Part shown: positions 9,801 through 22,600 of the stretch, piece by piece | Layout of the letters: each line of letters opens with the position of its first letter | Numbering within the stretch: the first letter of the stretch is position 1 | Source: Branchiostoma belcheri | Lineage: Eukaryota > Chordata > Leptocardii > Amphioxiformes > Branchiostomatidae | NCBI RefSeq assembly: GCF_001625305.1 | Contig: NW_017802935.1 | Coordinates: forward strand, 79,945 to 143,944 | Reading direction: 5' to 3' | DNA length: 64,000 bases | Notes under the pieces: model-generated | Told to the model about the DNA's origin: nothing | The model's database searches: none | What the model saw: the letters and a program-made list of their open reading frames with translations, nothing else | Made by a program: the position numbers and the translations under genes

Positions 9801-12800
9801 CCACTTGGATTTAACGTAAAGCTTAATCGGGAGGTTTCCTGAATTCAGCGTAATACGTAGCTGTCTCTCAAAATTTAGTGTAGAGCGTTGTCGGGACCCC
9901 CCATGCAGGCTCCCATATAGGCCAGAAATGATGATCCGGTGAAGGGATGAGCAACTTCAACCAGAAGTGATCTTCCTACCTGGCTGAAGTGATCTGCTAT
10001 CTGGTACTTAAAGTTCATTTACTTTAGGCTTGGACATTGCTGGCAGAACTGTATTGTATGATAATGGGGAAATACCTGATTAAATTAGGTCATATAATAG
10101 ATTACTACTCATACGATTGTATGACGTAACTCACTCCTGCCAGTATTACAGCATGGCTTATGTTTCATACCATGATTACATAGTACACATTCCTAGCCAC
10201 CTCACACCACATCCTCACACCCAGGGCATACTGGGTCACAACCCTGTCAATCAACTGCCTGCTGACAATCCCAGTCTCCACCCACCCACTCACTTGGAAT
10301 ACCCGAGCGCCACCCAAAAGTGTTCTCTGTGATACGTACTTGGAGTAGATGATGATGTCATCGTCACGGGTGATGATGCCTGTTGCGTTGTGGATGTTGA
10401 TGAGGCTGATCAGGTTGGTGAAGATGACATAGGTTGAGTCAAAGGTTACCTGATGAGTAAAAACATTTTCATATGCAATTTGTATCAAAATCTTCTGTAC
10501 AGTATGCTGTATTCACCTTTAGTTAAGGCATTTTGACACCTGTTTCTTTATTCGACTTGGTGAAAATGAGTGCCCAGCTTCTTGTTTAGGATGTCCTCTA
10601 GTCCCATGTTTGAGGAGAGCCATATCTCGACCATGTGAACGAACTCACCGTACTTGTCGAAAAGGCTAGGTGTGAGTGGTTCATACCCTATAGTCTTAGG
10701 TCTTACTCTTCAGCTTGTAGAAAGTTTTATTGCAAGTTCTTGCCTGTAGGCTAATTGTAAGTACAATGTACATGCCCATCATGCAATTAGCATTTAATAA
10801 ATAACAACAGGATGGGTAACCAAGCCAACCTAGTACTTACCGTAGTGCCACACTGGTACAGGCCAGTCCTTAGCAGGTGGTGTGTACCGTTGAACACTGC
10901 CCGGCAGTTCTGGTCTGGAGCCCAGTGCAGGTCATTAGTGTTGACGAGCGCGAGCTGCTCCTCGGGTAAAGCCAGCTCCATTCCCTCATTGGTGCAGGTG
11001 GTCTCCGCCCCAACAACTGGAAGAGGATGGTTTTCATCATTGCATACGATATTGTGTGTAAGAGTCTGGTCACATTTGTCTTACGATCATTATATAAATG
11101 CAAACTGGGGGCATCCTTGGCACGGTCATGCACACTGTCCTGCAAAACTCAGCTGTATCTGTCTCTTTATGGAAAGGCCTTACCTAAGAATTCTTCATCA
11201 AAATCGTACGACAAATGTGACTGCACCTTCTGACTTGCATGATTGTGTGTCAGTCCACCATGTTTTAGTGACAGGCCATGTAATTACTTGGTTGTTGAAG
11301 TCCTGTATAGTAGCCTGGGTTCCATCCTCTGTAGTTAACTGCCAGCTCCCTAGGGAGTCAGTGGTAACTACATATGATGCCATCCAGGCTAGCCCTGTAG
11401 TGCCCCATTAGGAACGAACATCATCACAAAACCAAATGGTGTTGTGAATCTGCGTTCATGAAAATAAAATAATGAGATAATATTTCTCATCAGTGATCAT
11501 AATCATTGAAGAGCTATAATTTAGTATTTATCTTACGTGTACATCCTAGACCGTCCTCTGCGAGAACAAGAAGGCTGTTGGAGCATGCGCACTGATGACC
11601 TCCAACCGTGTTGATGCAGATATCTTCGCACTTCCCATTGTCGACAGAACACTCGTCGAAATCTGTAAAAAGAGTCACATGATAACATGCAGGATACCAA
11701 CTCTCCACCAGACTAAAAACATGGGCTGAAAATAGTGAAATTGGCTAAATAGGGAGAATAAGTTACCAGGGGATTTTGGTCTCCATAGAGTTCATTTTCC
11801 CTCTCAGGTAGCAGAAATGTTATTCAGGTAGCAGAAATGTTATTCAATTCAGCGTAGAGTGTAATTTGCGCATTTTGCGTAGAGCCTATTCGCCATTTTA
11901 ATTCTATGTAATGAATTGTAGCACTTGGAATTTATCGTAATCAAGCGTATCAAGCGTAATCAAGAAGTTTCAGTAGAGCGTTGTCGGGACCCCCCCTTGC
12001 AGAGTGTAATTTTCTATTATCCATAACTCCTCAGAAATCCCTAGAAGTCGTACTTATTCTCACCTGAACATGCGGTCCCATCCCACTCGTGTCCCGGGTC
12101 ACACTTGCAGGTGTAAGAGCCGGGCATGTTGGTGCAGCTGGCGTTGGTGGGGCACATGTGCACACCCTCAGCACACTCGTTAACATCTGCAAACATAAGG
12201 ACAAAAGTTAGTCTGCATATAAAGTTAAACAGAAGGATGTACAGATGTAAAATTGCACTGGAGAATACTCTACACGAATCCAGAACCTTGCCAGGAGCAA
12301 GTCTATGTTCTTATATTTGAGGAGACTATTCAGAACCATGCCATATAAAATCATATATTTGTGCTTGGGCTTGTACTGTCCTTGGTGCTGAACTAACAGC
12401 TACAGTTAATAGGTGTTGTGTTCTGGATAGTTTAAAACATATCCAGAACCGTGCTTGATTCAAATCTACATGGAGACTATCAAGAACCAAACCTGATCCT
12501 CACCCTGACCCTTTCAGACATAAAACTACCGGCTATACAGATACATAACAAAGAAGGAACTATGTGTGAATATTTGAGGTCAGGTCCGAAATAATGCAGT
12601 CTCACCTGTACAAGTTTCGCCGTCTCCGACAAACCCTGCGTCACAGATGCAGTCATGTGACCCCGGCAGGTCGATGCAGTGCGCATGCTCGTGGCAACCG
12701 TGGGTCCCGTTGGCGCAGTCGTCTATGTCAACTGAATAACATACAGAAATTATTTATTGACACCTAAGTACAGAGACTTTCATAAAGTCTTCTACAACTA

Positions 12801-15800
12801 TTTCAGCACCAGAGACAGACATAACACAGAGATACACTCACACACACACACATGCACACACACGCACACACACACACACACACACACACGCACGCACACA
12901 CACACACGCACACACACACACACACACACGCACACACACACATGCACACACACACAGTCACATACAAATGTAAGAAATGAACTTGAACTTACATACAGGT
13001 ATATGGATAAATCAATACTATGAGTTTTTCAGGTCTGTTTTATGTCTGTTTTACTCATATTGCAAAAGAACACCATGTTTTAAACTCATGAAATATGATG
13101 AATTTGTGATGTAGAATACAATAATGTCCACAGTATGGTCTGACACGAAACTGAAATATAGAAGATAACGCTTGCATTAAATGATGATGAAGAGTTTAGA
13201 ACTCCTCTAAAATGTGCAATGCTGTGTTAACTTACTTATACATGTTGTTCCATCCCCGAAATATCCCGGGTCACACTCGCAGATGTACGACCCCCATATG
13301 TTGATGCAGGCCGCGTTGGCATGACATATGCCTGGGTCCCGGGCACATTCATCGATGTCTTAGAAAAGGGCAAAAAAACGAGCTTGTAAGACATTTGAAA
13401 TCAATTGCAATATGCAAAAAGAAGAAGTCTTTGTAGTGGATCCTAGCCGTGGCGACTAGGTAATCCTTTTGTATGATAATAGTAGCCAGTCACGTGATTA
13501 CTACACAAAAGGCTTGCCACGGATAAGTGGATCCATGATATGGTACCACACTACCTTTAGGACCCGGTTACATTGGTCCTACGATCGTCGTAGGATGCAA
13601 ACTGAGGGCATTCTTGGGGCACTCGTGCATGTGTTGTACATAATTCAACAGTCTTGTTACAGAAAAGGGTGCCCTAGATCTTTGTTGGAAATAGGTTCTG
13701 TCACAGCCTTAAAATCATACGACGTTCTATGATGAATGTGACTGCACCATTACAGAAAGGTGCTAGCCTATCAACATTGAAGAGAAGTTTGAAAAAGGCA
13801 TGCATAATTCATTTGTCATGCATTGTATGTACAAGAAACACATTGGATAATAGTATTAGTACCCTCGCATTCCTTGTTGTCCTCCAGACTTAAAAACATC
13901 CCCGCCGGGCAGGCACAGTGGTACGACCCGACTGTGTTGACGCATGCGTGGGAACAGTTGCCGTTGTTGTCCCGACACTCGTCAACATCGTGGGTCCCTA
14001 GAAACAGTGAACATGATGTCAACACCAATCTATCTACAACAAGAAATCAGAGATTTCGGTCTTCCGGGAAGTATGTAATCCTCGGCTTTCCAAACTCCCC
14101 ATGTCGACATCTATGATTCATGCTGGCTCCCAGCCAGATTCTGTGACCTTTACGTTCTCACCCCATTTTCAGACCCCTTGACCTCCTGTCATTCTGCCTG
14201 TCAATCCTTTCCCATCCAAGTACTGTCAACCTACTATGTCCAAACAAAACAGACACACAAAGCCATGTAGCTTAGCCTCCCAAAAATATTTATTCCGTAC
14301 ATGTATATCATCATAAGTATTAACATCCGACTTTCAATGAATATCTTTTATTGTCAGATGCAGCTTGCTTCCAGATCATGATAGAATGGATTTGCGGCAC
14401 TTGGGACTCAAAAGCACGGATTGCGCTGGGCAAAGGAGGATAAAAATCTTTACACTCCTTGCTTGGGCGCTGATGGATTTTTATCGAGCAAACTATGGAG
14501 CAATATCGATCATCTAATGTTCTTTCAATAAATCTTTCAATGGTTGAGTGAAAGTACTAGTAGTTCATCTTACCCATGTACACAAGAGTCATGCACCGCT
14601 GGTCAGAGTTCTCCCTGTGGAAGTGAAAGAAAACAACCATTTGTACATGTATTCTTGAGAAATCTAGGCTCAAGGAGGTTCATTGCTACAATACAGAGTA
14701 GATAGACGATTATGATAACTTAGTACTCTGCCCTCTTATGTTGTTTCTCTTTCTTTTTGCTGTGCTTCCTTCATTTCAGATTTGGGGTCATCTAAATTTG
14801 TATAACAAATAACAAAATAAAGCAGGCCTCTGGAAAACGTGAATAAAACATTTTCGACCGAGTAGGGGGCTGATACAGACTACCGGGCACCTTTCACCCG
14901 TTGATGACGTCTACCTTTCGTTCATGTCACGTGACAGATTTGGTTATTTCAAGTTGAGAAGGATGAAAGGAATGATCAAACGCTTGTTGGTAAGCGCTTT
15001 ACTTTGAGTACAGAATCAGCGTATGAAACCTTACAGTGTCATAGATGAATTTACTTTAAAAAAAAAGGATTTATTCCAGCATTTTGATTGAATCGAGCAT
15101 CATGGGGGCAGTGTATCATCTTACACAAACAATCATGAAAGTCACTGATACTCTGGCCTTCCTCAGTAGACTAACCCAGTGAGGCTTGTCATGTGGCTTC
15201 TTTTTATTGTTCTTGTCTATACTACTTCCTGAGAGGAGTGAAAGAGGCTATTTACATCAGGGCCCATCAGCCTCCACTCAACCGTGACGGAGACGGCATC
15301 GTCTACCAGATACTTTTGACCCAGTGTTGATGTCACACTTCAAAGAAATCATGTGACAAGCCTCACTGGGTCAGTCCACAGAGGAAGACCAGAGTGGCTG
15401 GTCGAAAGCTCTGCGTGAGAGAACGTTTGGTGTTGGATATAAAGTTTTAACTCTAAACAAGGATCAGGAATGATCAAAAGCTTGTTGTTAAGTGCTTTAC
15501 TTTGAGTACGAAAATAGTGTATAAAACCTTACAGTGTCAAAGATGGATTATTGAGTCAATCGTCATGGGGGAAGTGTATCATCTTACATGTTGCTGTCCT
15601 GAGCCCGGAAACAGAAAATGTGCTGTCCGAGTTGCGCCTGGGTCGGCGACCACGTGATGTTGACGTAGGCGTGGTGGGGCATGTCGGGATCGTTGACCAG
15701 GTCTGACTTGATCATCCCACGTGGGGAAACTGTTGCAATTTCCACGATACTGTTATAATAAGTAAGACACAGTAAGAGTGAAAAACAGGCAACATTAGAA

Positions 15801-18800
15801 GGTCTTTGAAAGCGAGCAAACCATAACGTTTTTCCTGCAGCACACAAGCCCCCCCCCCCCATTTCAGCACCAAGGACATTGTCTGTAGGTTAAGTATCAG
15901 GTATCAAAGTAGCCGGGGCGACTCTTGATTCGGGCTTACATTGCATTACCCTCCGCAAGATGCAATGTAAGCCCGAATCAAGAGTCGCCACGGCTAGTAT
16001 CAAAGGAACAAACAAAGATTTAAGGCATTTTTTTTTCTCCAGGACCTATCGTACAGTGGAAGTTGCTGCTACCAAGTACAAGTACATGTGCAGGTATCGT
16101 CAGTGGACAACTTGAAACAACACAGCAAAGATTAGGTGTGTCGTGTGTTAGGTCGCTTAGTGTAATATATACTGCTGGAATGTTGTAATGGGGTGTACAA
16201 GCAGGATGGGATACAGGTGTGGAGGGAAGGCTGCATACTTCCTTTCCCCAAGAAAGGAGACCTGTCCCTCACTGCTAACTACAGAGGCATTACACTCATG
16301 CCAATTGCTGCTAAGGTTTACAATGCTATGCTGCGTAATCGAATCCAACCTGAAATTGAAAAAGTCCTTCGTCCAAACCAGAATGGTTTTAGAAAGAACA
16401 GATCAACTATGGGGCAGATTCTGACGGTGAGAAGAATCATTGAAGGTGTCAGAGCAAAAAACCTGGAGGCTGTCATGCTGTTTGTGGATTTTTCCAAGGC
16501 TTTCGATTCGCTTCATCGAGAGAAAATGGCTGATATACTGAGAGCCTATGGTGTGCCGAGGGAAACAGTAGACGCTGTGATGATGCTCTACAAGGACACA
16601 AGATCCATGGTTCGATCACCTGACGGGGACACAGACTTTTTCAACATTCATGCTGGAGTGCTACAAGGGGACACCCTTGCGCCATTTCTCTTCATCATTG
16701 CATTAGATTATATTCTGCGTACCTCTGTCGACCCACACAACAAGCTCGGTTTCACTTTGGAGCGAGCTAGGAGTAGAAGGCACCCTGCCAAGAGGATCAC
16801 AGATGCTGACTATGCAGATGACCTTGCACTTCTTGCAAACAGAGTCGCAGATGTGGAAACCCTACTACATGCACTGGAAGAGGCTGCATCCGGGATAGGA
16901 CTGTATGTCAATGCCAAAAAGACTGAATATATCTGCTTTAACCAACATGGCAAGATTCAGTCCCTGAATGGAACCTATCTCAATGAGGTGGAACATTTCA
17001 CCTATTTGGGAGGTGACATTTCTTCCACTGAGAAGGACGTCTGCATTCGCATAGCAAAAGCTTGGGGGGCACTTAACGACCTAAGGACAATATGGAAATC
17101 CACATTGTCAGACAACATTAAAAGGAATTTCTTCAGGGCGGTGGTGGAATCTGTGCTTCTGTATGGCTCATCAACGTGGACACTGACAAGGAAACTTGAG
17201 AACAAACTTGACGGAACGTACACACGTATGTTACGTGCAGTGCTCAACAAAAGCTGGAAAAAACATCCGACCAAGGCAGAACTGTATGGGACTCTACCAT
17301 CTGTGTCAGCCACCATACGGGAGAGGAGGGCCAGATTTGCTGGACACTGCTACAGACACAAAGACGAGCTCGCTAGTGAGCTGTTACTCTGGGCACCAAC
17401 CCATGGACACTCCAGCGCAGGGCGACCCCATCGTACCTTCATCCACCAACTTGCTGAAGATGCTGGGGTGAGGGCCGAACACCTAGGGCAGTTAATGGCG
17501 GACAGAGCGGCATGGCGAGAAAGAGTGGACTTGGTCCGGGCAATTCGCCCGACCTGATGATGATGATGTAATATAACCAGCCGCAAGATACAGAAGGTGG
17601 TGTGTTACGCCAAGGGCCGTAAACCGGCTATACAGATACGTATGCAGATTGTGGTTTAGCATATCGTTAGAATGAAGCTTGCTATGTCCATACCTTGCTC
17701 CCGGACTTTGCGCCTCCGCCTCTATAACTGCATGGTAGGTTCCACCACCCTGTCCCCGGCCTCTGTTCACTCACTCACTCACTCACTCACTCACTCACTC
17801 ACTCACTCACTCACTCACTCACTCACTCACTCACTCTCTCACTCACTCACTCACTCACTCACTCACTCACTCACTCACTCACTCACTCACTCACTCACTC
17901 ACTCACTCACTCACGTAGCTCCGGGACTCTGTGCCTCCGCCTCTATAACTGCATGATAAGTGCCCCCGGCCGGTATGACCACCCTGTCCCCGGCCTCAGG
18001 CGTCTGTCCGATCAGCTGGGGCTTCAGGTTGCACGGGGTGTTAGAGGTGTAAGCTGGATGGAGGGAACAAATGAAAAGGAAACTAGAAAGGCCAATATTT
18101 GCTTTGGAGCAAATATAGCGATGGGTTCACCACATTTTACCACATGGCAGGGAAAGAATGAGAAACACAAGGGAAAACAATGCTTTACATTGATATAACT
18201 ATAGTATGAAGTAACATACAACTAAGACTACAACAGTTGGATAGCTATTCCCTACATTATTGGTTAGGATTGCATAATGCAAACTGTTGATTTTTCAAGA
18301 TAAAAAGAAGCGTTCATAGCCCGCATTCCAATGCTGGAGCAGGAAAGCTTAAAATACCTACCAAAACACTTGAATACAGACATACTGTCAGTATGGCATG
18401 GCTCTGTGCAGGTGTAAATGAAGTTAAGCCAGTTAAATCCCAACAGCCAATCAGCAAGGAGAATAGAGGAAAGCTGCATGCCTATTGGTTGATGCCTTGC
18501 ATGCCATTGTGATGACTCATGTCCAAATGTGGTAAACACTGCACACTTACACAGTAATACATTAGCTATTACACAGCCAAAAAACTCAAATAAAACCATT
18601 CTAAAAGCCTGTATCACAATAATTTAAAAAACGCCTAGGGGTATTTGCCCACTGTACCTCCATACCAAATTTCAGGACCTTAGGCCCTAAAATGAAGAAG
18701 CTGAATCCATTTAAAGATATGGCAGGAGGAGGAGAAGGAGGAGGAGAAGGAGAAGAAACATCAGAAAAAGCAATATGGTTTCACCACACCACTTCGTGGT

Positions 18801-19090
18801 GTGGTGAACCCATAATAAACGAAAAATACGCAAATGAGCAGAAAGTAAATACACGAACAGAAATGCCCCTGCAGTTCCAGAACAAGCTGCCAGGGGAAAA
18901 GCTATCTGTACCACCAAAAAATAAAGGCCATAGCATGTCCAAGACAAAAGACACAAAAACATTCTACTGTAGTACCCAGGAAAGCCATAAGGAGGCCCAT
19001 AAACTACAGTGCCATTGCTCATCCCAAGACCTACCTACATACCAAATATCATCAGGATCCATTCAGGCCTACACACATACACACTCACAC

Positions 19091-19137
<47 letters not shown>

Positions 19138-19614
19138 TGTATACACACACATACACACACACATACATATAGAATACAACACGGGGTATTCCGTATTGCC
19201 CGAGGTACCAGCCCGACCGCGCGTCGGATCGCCCGACGGCCGAAGGCCGGAGGGAGATCCAAATCGGCGGGAGGGCTGGGACCGAGGGCGATGCGGAATA
19301 CACCGTGTTGTATTTTATTTATGTCATACCCACCCACGAAAACACGCCTTTCAATGCGAAATGAGCAAAAAATTGGTGTCCCTAATCCCCAAAAACGCAA
19401 CAACATCAATTCCAACGTCCGAATTTTGCACTCGAATTTTTGAAAGCGTTGCACACGGTTAGGGCGAAACGCGTTCGAATCGTTCTGTGGAACATTTGGA
19501 AGGCCCGGGCCGTACGCGTTAAGAACCCCCGGGCCGTACCGCTAGTTATCACACGGGCCGGAACCCCCGTATCGAATGTAATCGCGGCCCAGGTAGGACA
19601 TAAATACATGTATA

Positions 19615-19664
<50 letters not shown>

Positions 19665-22600
19665 CACCTACCGTCGACCAGGAACTGCACAGGCACCCTG
19701 CTGAGTCCGGACCCGGCTGTTCTTGGCGCTCCCGGCGGATAGTCTTCCAGGGTCAAGGCTATGGCGTACCAGCCGGGCGTCAGCATGCCGTGCGACGTGT
19801 TGTACGAAATCTCACAGGTGTCCTATAGTGTAAGTACAGGGTTAGTGTTAGTGTTAGTGTTAGTGTTAGTGTTAGTGTTAGTGTTAGTGTTAGGGCTAGG
19901 GTTAGGGTTAGGGTTAGGGTTAGGGTAGGGTTAGCGCTATGGCGTACCAGCCAGGCGTCAGCATGCCGTGGGACGTGTTGTACGAGATCTCACAGGTGTC
20001 CTATAGTGTAAGTACAGGGTTAGTGTTAGGGTTAGGGCTAGGGCTAGGGCTAGGGCTAGGGTTAAGGTTAGGGTTAGGGTTAGGGTTAGGGTTAAGGTTA
20101 AGGTTAAGGTTAGGGTTAGGGTTAGGACTAGGGCTAGGACTAGGACTAGGACTAGGACTAGGGCTAGGGTTAGGGTTAGGGTCAGGGTTAGGGCTAAGGG
20201 TTAGTGTTAGGGTTAGTGTTAGGGCTATGGCTATGGCTAGGGCTAGGGCTAGGGTTAGGGTTAGGACTAGGGCTAGGGCTAGGGCTAGGGCTAGGGCTAG
20301 GGTTAGGGTTAGGGTCAGGGCTAGGGCTAAGGGTTAGTGTTAGGGTTAGTGTTAGGGCTAGGGCTAGGGCTAGGGCTAGGGTTAAGGTTAGGGTTAGGGT
20401 TAAGGTTAGGGTTAGGGTTAGGGTTAGGGTTAGGACTAGGGCTAGGGCTAGGGCTAGGGTTAGGGTCAGGGTTAGGGCTAAGGGTTAGTGTTAGGGTTAG
20501 TGTTAGGGCTAGGGCTATGGCTAGGGCTAGGGCTAGGGCTAGGGCTAGGGTTAGGGTTAGGGTTAGGACTAGGGCTAGGGTTAGGGTTAGGGCTAGGGCT
20601 AAGGGTTAGTGTTAGGGTTAGTGTTAGGGCTAGGGCTAGGGCTAGGACTAGGGTTAGGGTTAGGGTTAGGAATCCGAGTCCGGAATCGTGACGGAGACGC
20701 TTCCGAGCGAATCCGGAAAAAATGACTGGGATACAAAAAAAAAGACTATCGTGCATGGAAAGGCGTCGGTTTTGTGGGAAAGAACGTCATGATTATTTCA
20801 TTTTACCTCATCCAGGTGTGAGAAGGGCAGTGGGTCGCAGGCCTCCCCGCACTCATGGAACACGGAGGAGTAGTAACACTTCACGGTGTCGCCGTCTGAG
20901 TCTTCGGTCGGGATCCGGACTACGGCGTCACAGCTGCTCTGGATCCTACAGGGCAGGACGGTTGAATTGTGTGTGAGACGGAATTTTAGGACGAATTACG
21001 ATTAAATGAACTGAATACGTTCAGGTGCAGCCTCGTTGTACGAACGTAAACGAAAGACATTCTTAGGATAGTCGTGCAAATTCCGTACTGAACATTGATC
21101 CTCGTTGGCGGTTGGTTCACCAAATACGTACAACCCTACGACGAATTTGACCGTACTTTATATTGTGTACTGCAGTATGCCAGAGTCTTAAGTCTATAAG
21201 ACTCTTACCTTTGGCCCAAAACATTAACCTGTACTAAAAGCATTTCCCCATGTGTGAACATGTTTTAGCTCCGGATCTGACGTGACTTCCCCACAAGCAA
21301 ACGGAGGGACGGGTCCTGATGTCAGCCCTGGTCCTGTTAGTTTACATTGTAAAACCCTGTGCGTGTACTGACGGGGAGAGAAAACACAACATTTTAGCCC
21401 TTACCTGTGTATAGCCGAGCTGGCAGTGATGGGAGAGGAGTTGGGTCGGCCGGTGTCGCCTCTCACGCCGATGTCGAACTGAGTCCTGACCTGCCAGTCT
21501 GGATCGTGGGTGCCGCCTCCGGGACGGAGGACGGAGATCCAACAGCAGCCGTCAAAGCTGTGGTGAAAGGTGAAAATGAGTACCTAGCTTCGGTTAGGGA
21601 CGGCTGTTTCATCCAGAACCGTGTTTTATCCAGAACTATGCTCAGGCTCAGTTCTGGACAGTCTAGGCTTATCCAGAGTCGTGCCTGGGACAAATCTACG
21701 TCCAGAACCGTGCCTGGTCCTAACCCTATGTCAGGCATGGAACTAGACAGGCACGGTTCTGGATAGTCCAGGCGAACAGCTGTTGTCCAGGCGTCCGTCA
21801 TACATCCGTATGGCCTTACGCAGCTTCTTCTTGCTGTACAGAACTGGTGTACATGTGTTACTCCTAGGACTCGGAGGTTTATCGGTTATGCGAAACAAAT
21901 AAACAAACAAGTAGGTATCATCAACGAGTTAACGTAACATCACCTGACGGTGTATGTCCCGTTGGCCGCGGTTACGTTGCTGACCGTGGTTGCGTTGCGC
22001 AGGTTGACCGTGAGTGTGTTAACGCCCTGTTGCCAGTCCTCCTGCACGCTGTATCAATCAAATGGTATTTCTATCATGAAAGTTCATCTGTGTTGGTAGT
22101 TACATGTTTAAAGTTTAAACTTTTGGTCTAACACAAAAAATTCTCTCACCTAGAGACTGAACAAGACTATTTCTTGAGAGGGGTGAAGGAAGCCATTTAC
22201 ATCAGGGCTCATCACCCTTCATTGAACCGCGACGGGGGCCGACATCGTCTACCAGATACCTTTGACCCAGTGTTGACGTCACACTTCACGTGACAAGTTT
22301 CGTGACAAGCTTCACTGGGTCAGTCTACTGAGGAAGACCAGAGTGACTGGTCGAAAGCTCTAGGTGAGATAATTTTTTTGTGTTGGACCAAAAGTTTAAA
22401 CTTTAAACAAATGGTATTTCATTAATAAAAACAAGGACCTTGCAGCCAACGGTTGAATTACGCCCTGCTGTACAACGATATTCATTTACACAAACATTAA
22501 CACAAATATCTAGATCAATAGAATACACAAAGTCTTTGGCATGCAACATCCATGATGGATGTCAATAAGACAAACAATGACTGTTCAAGAGGTAAGTCAT

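Noticed and set aside
10812-11411. 199-codon plus-strand frame
   Set aside because: Antisense to the ZP-domain exon 10841-11016 and intron; no motif of its own.
18692-19462. 256-codon frame
   Set aside because: Crosses a CA microsatellite and a foldback element; no conserved motif.
19829-20670. True telomere or chromosome end
   Set aside because: The array is interstitial inside a gene, full of CTAGGG and GTTAGT variants, and flanked by exon copies of the same gene.
19939-20691. Several long frames of alternating Leu-Gly or Arg-Ala
   Set aside because: They are readings of the hexanucleotide array, which has no stop in some frames; not genes.
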